Notes: generated by a model not told the origin, from the letters alone. DNA of 64,000 nucleotides from Phormidesmis priestleyi ULC007 (GCF_001895925.1 NZ_MPPI01000015.1:26944-90943); one strand, 5' to 3'. Shown: positions 40,280 to 49,095, counted from the first letter of the stretch. Made by a program: numbers and translations.

Positions 40280-42571
40280 CTATGATCTGTCAAGTTCTTG
40301 AAGTTGTTTTTCGGTGTCTTGCCGCTTTTTGGGATCTTGAGTCAGTTCCAGGGTTCTCTTGAAGTCAGCGATCGCTTGAGCTTTACTGCCTTGCTTTCTG
40401 TAAGCCATTCCTCGGTGATAGTAGGCATAGTCAGCATCAGGTTTTAGTTTGAGGGCTTGATTATAGTCTGTGATCGCTCGACCATAGTTCCCTTTCCTGG
40501 CGTAAGCAAAGCCCCGGCTATCGTAAATAGTGGCTTCATTCGGACTGAGTTTGAGTGCTTGGTTAATATCAGCGAGGGCGCGATCGAAGTTGCCCTTCTC
40601 GGCATAGGCAAACCCACGATTATTGTAGGCCCCGGCCTCGTCAGGTTTTAGTTTGATTGCCTGGTCGTAATCAGCAATTGCGCGATCGAAGTCGCCTTTG
40701 CGCTTATAGCTGACACCACGACTGTTGTAGGCTTTGGCGTAGCCAGGTTTTAGTTTGAGCGCCCGGTTATAGTCTGCAATGGCGCGATCGTAATCGCCTT
40801 TTTTGGCATAGGTAAGCCCGCGATCGTGGTAGATTTCAGCGTCGTTAGGCTGGAGTTTGAGTGCCTGGTCATAGTTGAGAAGAGCGCGATCGTAATCACT
40901 GATATCGGAGTAAATTTCACCACGCATGGTGTGTAACAGGGCTGAACTAGGCTGAAGTTTAATCGCTTGGTTGAGGTCAGCTAGGGCGCGATCGGAGTCG
41001 CCTTTGCCGATGTAATAAACGCTTGCCCGCTTCAGATAGGCGAGGGCAAGATCGGGCTGAACTTTGAGGGTCTGGTTGAGGTCGGACAAGGCATAGTCGT
41101 AGTTTTTCTGACTAAAGTAGACTGATGCACGATTGAAATAGGCAAAGGCGCGATCGGGTTGGAGTTTGATCGCTTGATCTAAAGCTTCAAGGGCGCGATC
41201 GAAGTCGTTCTTAGCATAGTAAGCAGTGCCAAGATTGTTGTAAACGAGGTAATCGCTGACTTCAGAGAGGGCAAAATTGACGACAGAAACCCCGGAATCG
41301 TTCAGCTTCAAAGTGCCAAGCTGACTGCCATCTGCATGGATAGAGTCTGAAGCATGATCAGCAGCGGGAAGCAATTTAAGTGTCTGATTAAAGTCAGCGA
41401 TCGCTCGATCATAATCGCCTGTTGTGAGGTAAATTAGACCCCGGTTGTCGTAAGCTAGAGCCATATCAGGCTTCAGTTTAATTGCCAGATTTGCATCGGC
41501 TAGGGCACGGTTGTAGTCGCCCTTGGCAACGTAGACGATGACTCGAATTGCGTGAGCCTCAGCAAAGTTAGGCTGGCGTTTAATCGCTTGGTTGAGGTCA
41601 GCCAGGGCGCGATCGGAGTCCCCTTTTAGCAAATAAGCAGACCCCCGGTAAAAATAAACCAGGCTTTGGTTTAAGCTTGATGAGGATGCTGTTTTTTGGC
41701 TCAGTGCATCGCTGAAGCGGGCGATCGCTCCCTCCCAATCCCCGGCCGCACGACGAGCCATTCCCAAAGTAAACAGGCTCAGGTAGCTCATCTCGTTGGA
41801 GAGACGAGTCTGGAGAGTGAAACTTTTTAGATCGGCGATCGCAGCTTGCTGAATATTCCCCTTGGCAGTCTGCCCCAGTTCGGGCAAATCTTTGGGTGAG
41901 CGCAGCACTTCAAAATTCACACTCAGAGGCACCACTTCACCGGGGTTGCGATACCAACCCCAAATGACGATCGTGGCTTTGCGTTTCTCCCCTACAGTCC
42001 GGGCAATTTTACTGCCTTCCTGTTCAGTAATCGACTTATTTAAGGCTTCAACTTTAACGTCAGCATAATTTTTTGTAGCTTGGCGCAGTTGATTGATCAC
42101 TTTCTCAGTCACGCCATAGGTTTTAGGGTCGGGCCCGTCAAATTCGGCAACCAGAACAATAATGTCTTTGGCAGGGAGACTCTGAAAATATTGCCAGCCT
42201 ACAACGCCAGAGAAACTGAGGATCGGAATTAGAATCAGTCCAGCAACGGCTGATCGACGAACCCGTTTTCGCTGCCGTTCTTTTTTTGCCTGTGCTTTCA
42301 CGTGCTCATCTGATAATGGCTCAAATGCCGATCGCCCCCGATCTTGCTTTTCGGGTTTCCAGAATCGGGCGTAGTACAGGCAAATGCCTAACAGGAGCAG
42401 AACGCCGATCGCTAGGGAAATCAGGGTGACTAGTCCGGCATCTTTATCAACAAACAGTTTGACAAAACCATAGACACCAGAAATCAATGAGATGCCTGCC
42501 AAGATAGGAGCACTGATCTGATTTAGGAATGTCCACAGGCTATTGCTGCTAGAGTCATTGCGATCGTTCAT
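40280..42571 (-). CDS. Membrane-anchored tetratricopeptide-repeat protein
   Basis: About 763 residues from the ATG at 42571 (a TTG at 42607 is less likely). Three N-terminal hydrophobic helices (ILAGISLISGVYGFVKLF, LVTLISLAIGVLLLLGICLY, and SAVAGLILIPILSFSGVVGW after a basic loop) anchor it. Next comes an alpha/beta region of about 130 residues (IIVLVAEFDGPDPKTYGVT, KRKATIVIWGWYRNPGEV) that resembles the substrate-like domain seen before TPRs in bacterial signalling proteins. At least twelve TPR units follow, with the consensus DYDRAIADYNQALKLKPDYA. TPRs mediate protein contacts; the partner is unknown. The repeated codons for GDYDRA carry GCGATCG, so HIP1-type octamers pile up here. Confidence 0.9.
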   Translation of the reverse strand: MNDRNDSSSNSLWTFLNQISAPILAGISLISGVYGFVKLFVDKDAGLVTLISLAIGVLLLLGICLYYARFWKPEKQDRGRSAFEPLSDEHVKAQAKKERQRKRVRRSAVAGLILIPILSFSGVVGWQYFQSLPAKDIIVLVAEFDGPDPKTYGVTEKVINQLRQATKNYADVKVEALNKSITEQEGSKIARTVGEKRKATIVIWGWYRNPGEVVPLSVNFEVLRSPKDLPELGQTAKGNIQQAAIADLKSFTLQTRLSNEMSYLSLFTLGMARRAAGDWEGAIARFSDALSQKTASSSSLNQSLVYFYRGSAYLLKGDSDRALADLNQAIKRQPNFAEAHAIRVIVYVAKGDYNRALADANLAIKLKPDMALAYDNRGLIYLTTGDYDRAIADFNQTLKLLPAADHASDSIHADGSQLGTLKLNDSGVSVVNFALSEVSDYLVYNNLGTAYYAKNDFDRALEALDQAIKLQPDRAFAYFNRASVYFSQKNYDYALSDLNQTLKVQPDLALAYLKRASVYYIGKGDSDRALADLNQAIKLQPSSALLHTMRGEIYSDISDYDRALLNYDQALKLQPNDAEIYHDRGLTYAKKGDYDRAIADYNRALKLKPGYAKAYNSRGVSYKRKGDFDRAIADYDQAIKLKPDEAGAYNNRGFAYAEKGNFDRALADINQALKLSPNEATIYDSRGFAYARKGNYGRAITDYNQALKLKPDADYAYYHRGMAYRKQGSKAQAIADFKRTLELTQDPKKRQDTEKQLQELDRS

Positions 42572-42753
42572 GCGTGCATTTCTGCCCCACCTTGCGTGAC
42601 TAGTCAATGTTGATGAAGTACTAACTGCACTTTACCCAGCTTGATTGAATGGATCCAGGTAGCGATCGTGCAAATTCCATCGTGTGCAACGAATTTCCTT
42701 GTGATACCATATGAGACTGCACACCCACAATCAATAACGGAAAGACTTCATCT

Positions 42754-43024
42754 CATGGCTCTGCTGCAACAGCGTAAACAAGAAATTATCACCGACTATC
42801 AAATTCACGAAACCGACACCGGGTCGTCAGACGTGCAAGTTGCGATGCTGACCGATCGCATCAATAAACTTAGCCTTCACTTGAGAACCAACAAAAAAGA
42901 CCACGCTTCTCGGACGGGCTTGCTAAAAATGATCGGTCAACGCAAGCGCTTACTGGCTTATATCAATAAGAATAGCCAAGAGCGTTACCGTGCCCTGATT
43001 ACTCGTCTTGGCATTCGGGGTTAA
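42754..43024 (+). CDS. rpsO: 30S ribosomal protein S15
   Basis: Ribosomal protein S15 of 89 residues: [36 protein letters not shown] and RKRLLAYI are universally conserved and bind the central domain of 16S rRNA. The ATG at 42754 is the family start; an upstream in-frame extension from 42641 is spurious. The PAM68 gene follows after 15 bases and is probably co-transcribed. Confidence 0.98.
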
Positions 43025-43039
43025 GGAGTATTTTAGCCG

Positions 43040-43597
43040 ATGTCTTCTGATCCTAAAGACTCTAAACTGCCCGATCGCTTGCCCTTTGAGCCTACCCAAA
43101 AGAAAAAATCGGCAAAGATCGATAGCAATCCTGTGCTAGAGAAGGGAAACAAAAAGCCCAAGCGCGAAAAGCCGCCCAGTATTTCTAAGTCCTCTAAAAT
43201 CGAGAAAGAAGAGCAGCCCAACGATCGCAAAGCCGCTAAGAAGAGCCAGCGATCGGCGAGAGGTTCAGGCACCATTCCCGAAGTGGTCAGCAAGCGCATG
43301 GCACGTCGTATGGCGTTTTTCTGCGGTCTTCCCAGCGCCTTGGGGATGTTGACCTTTATCGTCAGCTATTTTCTTTTAGTCAAAGCTGGAATCAAACTGC
43401 CCAACGTGGCGGTTGTGTTGGTGAGCATGGGCTTTCTAGGGTTGGGCGTGTTGGGGCTATCTTATGGCTTAATCTCTGCGTCTTGGGATGAAGAGAGAGT
43501 CGGCACCCGCGTCGGCTTAGAAGAATTTAATCTCAACTTCAAGCGGTTAACTGGTGCTTGGAAGTCGGCACGACAAAAGAAAGAATTGAGCGAGTAG
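43040..43597 (+). CDS. PAM68-family photosystem II assembly protein
   Basis: Protein of 185 residues. The first 90 are highly charged (Lys/Glu-rich), followed by IPEVVSKRMARRMAFFCGLP, two transmembrane helices (about 98-117 and 126-145) and the conserved end SYGLISASWDEERVGTRVG. This is the PAM68 (DUF3464) family, involved in photosystem II assembly and CP47 insertion at the thylakoid membrane in plants and cyanobacteria. It stands directly downstream of rpsO, an arrangement I recall from other cyanobacteria. A terminator-like hairpin lies just behind it. Confidence 0.93.
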   Translation: MSSDPKDSKLPDRLPFEPTQKKKSAKIDSNPVLEKGNKKPKREKPPSISKSSKIEKEEQPNDRKAAKKSQRSARGSGTIPEVVSKRMARRMAFFCGLPSALGMLTFIVSYFLLVKAGIKLPNVAVVLVSMGFLGLGVLGLSYGLISASWDEERVGTRVGLEEFNLNFKRLTGAWKSARQKKELSE

Positions 43598-43614
43598 TCA
43601 CATTGTGCAGGGGC

Positions 43615-43656
43615 TGGTAGATGGATGGTTTGGTGCCCATCTACCAACCGTTTTTT
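43615..43656 (+). terminator. Rho-independent terminator of rpsO-PAM68
   Basis: TGGTAGATGG (43615-43624) pairs with CCATCTACCA (43637-43646) over 10 bp, and a run of six T follows at 43651-43656, 18 bases after the stop codon. Confidence 0.8.
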
Positions 43657-43751
43657 GGGCCTGAATCGAATAGTTTCTTAATAGCTTTATTAGGGCGGGC
43701 GATCGCACAATAGAAGACACTGCCCATCTACAACACAGCAGAGGTTCTCAC

Positions 43752-44807
43752 ATGATTGTGGTTATGAAAGTCGGCACCCCGGAAGTCGAACTGACCCGTG
43801 TCACCGACGAACTGGCGACGTGGGGATTGTCCCCCGAAAAGATTATTGGCAAACATAAGGTCGTTCTGGGTCTGGTTGGAGACACGGTTGACCTAGACCC
43901 CTTACAACTTCAAGAAATTAGCCCCTGGGTTGAGCAAGTTTTGCGAGTAGAGCAACCCTTCAAGCGTGCCAGTCGCCAATATCGCCAGGGTGAAGCCAGC
44001 AGTGTTGCCGTCCCGACCCCTAACGGAACGGTCTACTTTGGTGAACACCATCCTTTAGTGGTGGTCGCGGGGCCCTGTTCGGTTGAAAACGAAGACATGA
44101 TTGTCGAGACGGCTCAACGTGTCAAAGCGGCAGGCGCGCAATTTTTGAGAGGCGGCGCTTTTAAGCCTCGCACCTCGCCCTACGCCTTTCAGGGTCATGG
44201 CGAGAGCGCTTTAAATCTGCTGGCTGCCGCACGAGAGGCAACCGGATTGGGAATCATCACCGAATTGATGGATGCGGCTGACCTAAAGCCTTTGGCAGAG
44301 GTGGCAGATGTGATCCAAATCGGTGCCCGCAATATGCAAAACTTTTCTCTGTTGAAGAAAGTGGGCGCTCAAGATAAGCCAGTTTTGCTGAAGCGAGGCA
44401 TGGCAGCCACGATCGAAGACTGGCTGATGGCGGCTGAATATGTTTTAGCAGCCGGAAACCCCAACGTGATTCTTTGCGAACGGGGAATTCGCACCTTCGA
44501 TCGTGACTATGCACGCAATACACTCGATCTCGCCGCAATCCCAGTCTTGCGCTCGCTGACTCACCTGCCGATTATGATCGATCCCAGTCATGGTACGGGT
44601 CGGGCAGAATATGTACCAGCGATGGCAATGGCCGCGATCGCCGCAGGCACCGACTCGCTGATGATCGAAGTCCATCCCAATCCTAAAAAAGCGCTCTCTG
44701 ACGGGCCACAATCTTTAACGCCCGATCGCTTTGACCAATTAATGCAAGAACTCGCGATCATCGGCAAACCCTTGGGGCGTTGGCAACCCGCCGCCGCGAT
44801 CGCGTAG
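43752..44807 (+). CDS. aroF: 3-deoxy-7-phosphoheptulonate (DAHP) synthase, type I-beta
   Basis: DAHP synthase of 351 residues; first step of the shikimate pathway (phosphoenolpyruvate plus erythrose 4-phosphate). An N-terminal ferredoxin-like regulatory domain (1-75, MIVVMKVGTPEVELTRVT) precedes the TIM barrel. Barrel motifs: AGPCSVEN, FLRGGAFKPRTSPYAFQG, LKRGMAATIEDWLMAAEY, LCERGIRTFD, PIMIDPSHGTGR, SLMIEVHPNP. The N-terminal domain is the feedback-control module in the related Thermotoga-type enzymes. It supplies aromatic amino acids and, in cyanobacteria, plastoquinone and tocopherol precursors. It is a single gene flanked by terminator-like hairpins. Confidence 0.97.
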   Translation: MIVVMKVGTPEVELTRVTDELATWGLSPEKIIGKHKVVLGLVGDTVDLDPLQLQEISPWVEQVLRVEQPFKRASRQYRQGEASSVAVPTPNGTVYFGEHHPLVVVAGPCSVENEDMIVETAQRVKAAGAQFLRGGAFKPRTSPYAFQGHGESALNLLAAAREATGLGIITELMDAADLKPLAEVADVIQIGARNMQNFSLLKKVGAQDKPVLLKRGMAATIEDWLMAAEYVLAAGNPNVILCERGIRTFDRDYARNTLDLAAIPVLRSLTHLPIMIDPSHGTGRAEYVPAMAMAAIAAGTDSLMIEVHPNPKKALSDGPQSLTPDRFDQLMQELAIIGKPLGRWQPAAAIA

Positions 44808-44841
44808 GTTGAGTTTTGAACGAATGACTCAAAACTCAACC
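44807..44841. terminator. Convergent hairpin between DAHP synthase and the GspE-like gene
   Basis: GGTTGAGTTTTGA (44807-44819) and TCAAAACTCAACC (44829-44841) form a perfect 13-bp stem with a 9-base loop. The stem overlaps the stop codons of both convergent genes, so it can work for both strands; T-runs are short. Confidence 0.65.
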
Positions 44842-46131
44842 CTCATCAATCTGGTTGAGGGTTTTAATCTGTTGTTCTACAATTTGTAAGATTTGAGTTA
44901 GGTTAGCTTGGTCAGGAGGGAGTTGAGCACTGGCGTGAGTCCGATCGTGAATCTCGCGCATCTTCTGTTGCAAACCTTGGGCAATGTTGAGCGCGTCGCG
45001 GCTTAAGTTGGCAATCTGCCGCTGCTGATAAAATTTGAGAGCGGCTCCTCGCAAAATCTGCAAGGTTGCTTCTTCACCATGAGCACTCGGCATCACGCGC
45101 AGACGCAGCAGTACCCGATTTTGATCACAAAGCCGCTCAACCTCAACCTGCTTTGGCTGCTGCACCGGAGTCCGTGGCAAGTGGGTAAGTTGCTTTAACT
45201 CATCAATGACAGCCTGAAAACTAAACAGAGGCAAATCACTTAGCACCGATCGCAAAACTCCGTTTTGACTCCACAGAATTTGTCCTGTGGTGGAGCGGCG
45301 CTCAAGATAGAGTCGCCCAATTCCATCGCTGACAATTCGTCCCAGCAGTTCTTGCAAGAGTTGGGCAGGCGGTAAGGCAGCTAAATGATCTGAAGGGCTG
45401 TTTAAATAATTGGTACTAACTTCCAACGTGGGCAAAGCGTTTCCAGGAATGGGAGATTTGGAGTGCTGAAGCAGCTCTGAAACTAAGACAACTGTAGCGG
45501 GTGAGAGAAGATTTGGGGAATCATCAATCTCATCGGGGCTGTCTATTAAAAATGTTGCTTTTGCCTCTTGAGTAGCTTGTGCGGAGTCGCCTCTAGAGAA
45601 AAAATCAAGATCTGAAATCTCGCAGGAACTTTGATTTGAGATTAGACTGGTTTCTTCTAGCAAGTCAACATTCTCAGCCTCTCCAGGTTCTTGAGCAAGA
45701 ACGGAATCGTCTAAGGAAGGAACCACAAGCCCTTGATTGACCCCATGATTGAGATAGGCAGAAAGAGTGGCGTAGTGAACGTCTGAACTAATGGTTTGAG
45801 GCGCTAGCGAATAGTTCATAAACGTCAGAATTTGCCGCACGTAGTCGAGGGCAGCGGCATCTTCTAAAGTCACCATGCCAAGCTGAAGACACTGGTCTTT
45901 GAGCGACAAGGGCAAAATTTGATGATAGAGACAGGCTTCAAACGGCAAGATGCGATCGACAAGTTGAAAAATTTGATGGGTATCCACTGTTGCGACTCGT
46001 TCCAGTTGAGCAGGAAAACTTGGGAGGTCTAGAAAGCAGGTTGTCTGTGTTTCAGGTGGGTGGGTATCGCGAAGCTCTAAAAGGTCGCGCGGTGGATGCA
46101 TCATAAAAGATGGATTTTCTGAAGTGTCCAT
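44836..46131 (-). CDS. GspE/PilB-like N-terminal-domain protein without the ATPase core
   Basis: Protein of 431 residues. Around 60-130 it resembles the N-terminal GspE/PilB domain (LPLSLKDQCLQLGMVTLEDAA, ALDYVRQILTFM). A low-complexity acidic region (about 150-245) follows. Then a segment (about 255-375: LLQELLGRIVSDGIGRLYLE, ILWSQNGVLRSVL, RVLLRLRVMP, GEEATLQILRGAAL) resembles the N2 domain that precedes the motor in type IV pilus ATPases. No Walker A or B motif is present. It may be an accessory or regulator of pilus or secretion motors. I do not recognise a named homologue. It is followed by no operon partner. Confidence 0.7.
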   Translation of the reverse strand: MDTSENPSFMMHPPRDLLELRDTHPPETQTTCFLDLPSFPAQLERVATVDTHQIFQLVDRILPFEACLYHQILPLSLKDQCLQLGMVTLEDAAALDYVRQILTFMNYSLAPQTISSDVHYATLSAYLNHGVNQGLVVPSLDDSVLAQEPGEAENVDLLEETSLISNQSSCEISDLDFFSRGDSAQATQEAKATFLIDSPDEIDDSPNLLSPATVVLVSELLQHSKSPIPGNALPTLEVSTNYLNSPSDHLAALPPAQLLQELLGRIVSDGIGRLYLERRSTTGQILWSQNGVLRSVLSDLPLFSFQAVIDELKQLTHLPRTPVQQPKQVEVERLCDQNRVLLRLRVMPSAHGEEATLQILRGAALKFYQQRQIANLSRDALNIAQGLQQKMREIHDRTHASAQLPPDQANLTQILQIVEQQIKTLNQIDEG

Positions 46132-46314
46132 TGTATAAAATCGTTCTGGTTCTCCGATTCTCCGGAAAACGTGACAAATTTTACATAGAGCTACGGAAAC
46201 CTTTAAGCTGAATCATCCTAGAACAGCGCCATTTCTTATTTGGGCACATGACTCTTATTAATCTATTATTCAGAATTATTCTAATCTTGCTACCTGATTT
46301 CCACCTATTTCTAC

Positions 46315-46412
46315 AGGACTTACGCATTTTGCCAAAACCTCGGAGGTTTAAGCCACTCTGTCGGTCACGATGCTTGATTCTTGGTTAAACCTCCGGGGTT
46401 TGCGTAAGTCCT
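46315..46412. mobile_element. 98-bp MITE (AGGACTTACGCA termini), copy A
   Basis: Terminal inverted repeats AGGACTTACGCA (46315-46326) and TGCGTAAGTCCT (46401-46412). Inside, AAACCTC and GAGGTTT segments form a second inverted pair. A close relative lies at 48705-48804 and shares the core GGTCACGATGCTTGATTCTT. No coding capacity. Confidence 0.8.
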
Positions 46413-46420
46413 ACTCTAAT

Positions 46421-46454
46421 GAATTCTTGAATCAAGTGAATTCTTGAATCAAGT
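46421..46454. repeat. Tandem duplication of a 17-base unit
   Basis: GAATTCTTGAATCAAGT occurs twice in direct succession (46421-46437 and 46438-46454). The unit itself contains CTTGA and TCAAG, so it can fold. It lies between the MITE and the SRPBCC gene end. Confidence 0.75.
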
Positions 46455-46504
46455 CAGCAGAGTTTAGACTACAGTCCAGATTATTTTTATCTGTGCTCAA
46501 GAGA

Positions 46505-47134
46505 CTATCGCGATCGTCGCACGACTTCTTGACTGATGGCACTCAGGTTTTTCCCCAAAGAATCTTTGAACAAATTATAAAAAATGTCTTTTGGGGTTCC
46601 AGGCTTGGGCTGTGCGTTTACGACATGAGTGATCAGCACCTGATCTGCTTTTGCCCCAGAAAAAGGCGCTACAGGTTCCACAGTCCAATAACCTTGCAGC
46701 TTTTGCAAGTCGCCATCCACTTGCTGAAAATCAATCCGAGTCTTAGCCGTCTCTGTAATTGAAGAACGAATGCGCGATCGCACGTTGATCAGAAAGACCT
46801 GCCGAGCATCGACTTGCTCAATCACCTTACGGTTGCCGTTTGACTCTAGTACTTTACTAGACACTACATTGGGTAAGAACTTTGAGAGACTGCCATAGTC
46901 AGTTAAGACGTTCCAAGCGGCATCTTGAGAACTTTTGACTAATATCTTAGCGACGTAGTTTCCTTTCTCTCCGGTCACTAAGGTTTGACCGCTCCTCAAC
47001 GCTGTGCGATCGCTGGCTGACAAGCGATCAACTGGGCTGTTAAAGAGCTGAGCAGAACCTGGAACGGCGGATGAGGTCACTGTTACAAGCGTCAAACATC
47101 CTGTTAGGAAATATAAAGGTAAACGGGACAACAT
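46505..47134 (-). CDS. SRPBCC-family (polyketide cyclase/dehydrase-like) exported protein
   Basis: About 209 residues from the ATG at 47134, chosen because AGGAGAT lies 9 bases upstream; a further 10 residues from 47164 are unlikely. A signal peptide (MLSRLPLYFLTGCLTLVTV) ends near GSAQ. The rest is a START/SRPBCC fold: AAWNVLTDYGSLSKFLPNVV near 65-85, then KVIEQVDARQVF, RIDFQQVDGDLQKLQGYWTV and VLITHVVNAQP. Such folds bind hydrophobic ligands in a deep cavity. The ligand is unknown. It is a single gene with no link to the PKS cluster despite the family name. Confidence 0.87.
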   Translation of the reverse strand: MLSRLPLYFLTGCLTLVTVTSSAVPGSAQLFNSPVDRLSASDRTALRSGQTLVTGEKGNYVAKILVKSSQDAAWNVLTDYGSLSKFLPNVVSSKVLESNGNRKVIEQVDARQVFLINVRSRIRSSITETAKTRIDFQQVDGDLQKLQGYWTVEPVAPFSGAKADQVLITHVVNAQPKPGTPKDIFYNLFKDSLGKNLSAISQEVVRRSR

Positions 47135-47390
47135 CAGGAATCTCCTATTCAGGATAGAGGTCAAGTTTGAACTAATATTTTATTACGCTCAGGTTTAATC
47201 AAAAATAGCAATGTGCCATTCGGCACGGGTGATTCGTATTAGTCAAAAATAATATCCACTTCTGATAGCGGCGCGTGCTTTTTAAGTTGCAAAAAATGTA
47301 ACCAACACCACGATCGCGCTTGAACAATGACACAGTAAAAGCATCAACCACAACACTGATGTAAATAGCTCTCAGTGAGGAGTTATCTAA

Positions 47391-48134
47391 ATGATTAAGA
47401 TGATGAATTCAGCCGGAAATCCTGCTTTTACTTGGAACCGAGTCAAGCTACTTCCGATCGCTTTAGGATTGATGAGTCTATCTCTAGCCAGCCCTGCGTT
47501 GGCACAAGAAAAAGTGTTAAGAACGCTTACAGTCACGGGTCGTGGGGTCGAAGAGATTGCGACGACCGTCACTCAAGTGCGATTAGGAGTTGAGGCTCAA
47601 GGCAAAACGGCTAACGAGGTTCAGGGGGAGGTTGCGCGGCGCTCAAATGCTGTAGTGACGCTGCTCAAATCTCGCAATGTCGAAAAGCTTGAAACCACTG
47701 GCATTAACCTCAACCCGGTCTACAGTTACAACAACAACCGTCAAAAGCTTGAGGGCTATGGCGCGTCAAATACCGTGAGTTTCCGAGTCCCAACTGAGAA
47801 GGCAGGCACGTTGTTAGATGATGCAGTCAAAGCAGGAGCCAGTCGAATCGATGGCGTGAGTTTTGTGGCATCTGATGAGGCGATCGCCGCTGCCCAAAAA
47901 GTTGCTCTGCGTGAAGCAACTCAGGACGCACAAAGTCAAGCAGACGCAGTTTTTAGTGCCCTCAATTTGACTCGCAAAGAGGTTGTCAGCATCCAGATTA
48001 ACGGTGCGTCTGCCCCAATTCCTTTGATGGCAGATATGGAGAGGTTTAAGGTAGCCGCCGCTCAAGCCCCAACTCCTGTCATTGGAGGCGAACAGCGGGT
48101 CGAGGGATCAGTGACCTTGCAGATCAGCTATTAA
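47391..48134 (+). CDS. SIMPL-domain (DUF541) periplasmic protein
   Basis: Exported protein of 247 residues. The start follows GAGGAG about 9 bases upstream. A signal peptide with LLPIALGLMSLSLASPALA ends at AQE. The SIMPL/DUF541 domain follows: LTVTGRGVEEIATTVTQVRL, NAVVTLLKSRNVEKLETTGI, LNPVYSYNNNRQKLEGY and the C-terminal GSVTLQISY. Family members form large periplasmic or outer-membrane ring assemblies whose role is unclear. It is divergent from the SRPBCC gene and convergent with ssb. Confidence 0.92.
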   Translation: MIKMMNSAGNPAFTWNRVKLLPIALGLMSLSLASPALAQEKVLRTLTVTGRGVEEIATTVTQVRLGVEAQGKTANEVQGEVARRSNAVVTLLKSRNVEKLETTGINLNPVYSYNNNRQKLEGYGASNTVSFRVPTEKAGTLLDDAVKAGASRIDGVSFVASDEAIAAAQKVALREATQDAQSQADAVFSALNLTRKEVVSIQINGASAPIPLMADMERFKVAAAQAPTPVIGGEQRVEGSVTLQISY

Positions 48135-48146
48135 CAGCACAAGACA

Positions 48147-48179
48147 AGATCTCCGACTTCTTTGAGCAGTCGGAGATCT
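48147..48179. terminator. Convergent hairpin between SIMPL gene and ssb
   Basis: AGATCTCCGACT (48147-48158) and AGTCGGAGATCT (48168-48179) form a perfect 12-bp stem with a 9-base loop in the 53-base gap between two convergent stop codons. There is no long T-run, but the position suggests bidirectional termination. Confidence 0.65.
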
Positions 48180-48187
48180 ATCTTCAA

Positions 48188-48556
48188 TTAAAAGTCATCT
48201 GCATATCCTGAAGATTCTGCACTTCCGCCTTCAGAATCACGCTTTGACCCTAAAAGTTGCAGTCGATCGACCAACACCACTGGCGAGGTTCGATCAACTC
48301 CCGTGTTTCGATCTTTCCAGCTATCAAACTTTAAGGAGCCTTTTACCCCAATCAAGCTGCCTTTGCGGACGTAGTTAGCCGCGACATCGGCTTGCTTGCC
48401 CCACAGTTCTAGATTGAACCAGTCAGGCTGGTCATTATTCTTAGATTGACGATTGACCGCTAGAGTGAGCCGACACTTAACGCTGCCTGACTCAAAATAT
48501 TTCACGTCTGGGTCACCGCCCACTCGCCCAACCAGGGTTACTACATTAAGACTCAT
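48188..48556 (-). CDS. ssb: Single-stranded DNA-binding protein
   Basis: SSB of 122 residues. The OB-fold is clear: MSLNVVTLVGRVGGDPDVKY, CRLTLAVNRQSKN, DWFNLELWGKQADVAANYVR, LIGVKGSLKFDSWKD. The C-terminal tail is short, with acidic YADDF in place of the long Gly-rich linker and DDDIPF of other SSBs. That makes it resemble the shorter cyanobacterial paralogue. It coats single-stranded DNA in replication and repair. A MITE lies about 150 bases upstream. Confidence 0.92.
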   Translation of the reverse strand: MSLNVVTLVGRVGGDPDVKYFESGSVKCRLTLAVNRQSKNNDQPDWFNLELWGKQADVAANYVRKGSLIGVKGSLKFDSWKDRNTGVDRTSPVVLVDRLQLLGSKRDSEGGSAESSGYADDF

Positions 48557-49095
48557 GCTTCTTTGCTCACGCTTTAAGTGTCTTTATCCTAAAGGAAGAT
48601 TCTCCCTTTAGCCCGGTTAATGTATTGATGATCAATACACTTGTACTTAAGTCTAACTTTAAAATGCTGACGATCGGGTCAACTTTCCAAGGGTCTTTAT
48701 CAACAGGACTTATGCATTTTGACTAAAACCTCGGAGGTTCAAGCCAATATGGTGGTCACGATGCTTGATTCTTGGTTAAAACCTCCGAGGTTTACGTAAG
48801 TCCTAATTAACAATGATTCAGGCAAACAAAATCTTATCTACCTTTTGAATCAGTCCTTATTTGTAATTAAAAGAACATCAAATTTAATCAGTGTTTTACC
48901 TCTATGATGAGATCAGTTTGAATCTAAGCTTCTAAGCGATCGCGCTTCCATGAAAAAGACTTTTTATTGATGATTTCATGCAACCTGACTAGACTCAGGA
49001 TAGAAACTGTAATAAAATCCACATCGATAACTGTTGGTGCTTGATTGCACCTCACTCGATCGTACTCATCGCGTTAATCTGAGGCATAGAAACCA
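48557..49095. other. Divergent region between ssb and mreB, containing a MITE
   Basis: Holds the promoters of ssb and mreBCD and one MITE (48705-48804). The rest is AT-rich. A GAGG 12 bases before the mreB GTG is the only site I can assign with some confidence. Confidence 0.55.
48705..48804. mobile_element. 100-bp MITE (AGGACTTATGCA termini), copy B
   Basis: Same family as 46315-46412: AGGACTTATGCA at the left, ACGTAAGTCCT at the right, shared core GGTCACGATGCTTGATTCTT and an inner AAACCTC(G/C)GAGGTT pair. The two copies differ at several positions, so their spread is not very recent. Confidence 0.8.

Larger units (their letters stand above)
46132..46504. other. Intergenic region with MITE and tandem 17-mers
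   Basis: Upstream region of the GspE-like gene. Apart from the MITE (46315-46412) and the 17-base tandem repeat (46421-46454) it is AT-rich and holds no gene that I can support. Confidence 0.6.

Noticed and set aside
40457..42600. Long tandem repeat DNA
   Set aside because: The periodicity follows TPR-encoding units about 102 bases long in one open frame, so it is a protein repeat and not a satellite.
42641..42753. N-terminal extension of ribosomal protein S15
   Set aside because: S15 universally starts at MAL-type sequence; the ATG at 42754 gives the standard 89 residues.
46505..47134. SRPBCC protein as a cyclase of the PKS product
   Set aside because: It carries a signal peptide and is 17 kb from the cluster, among unrelated genes.
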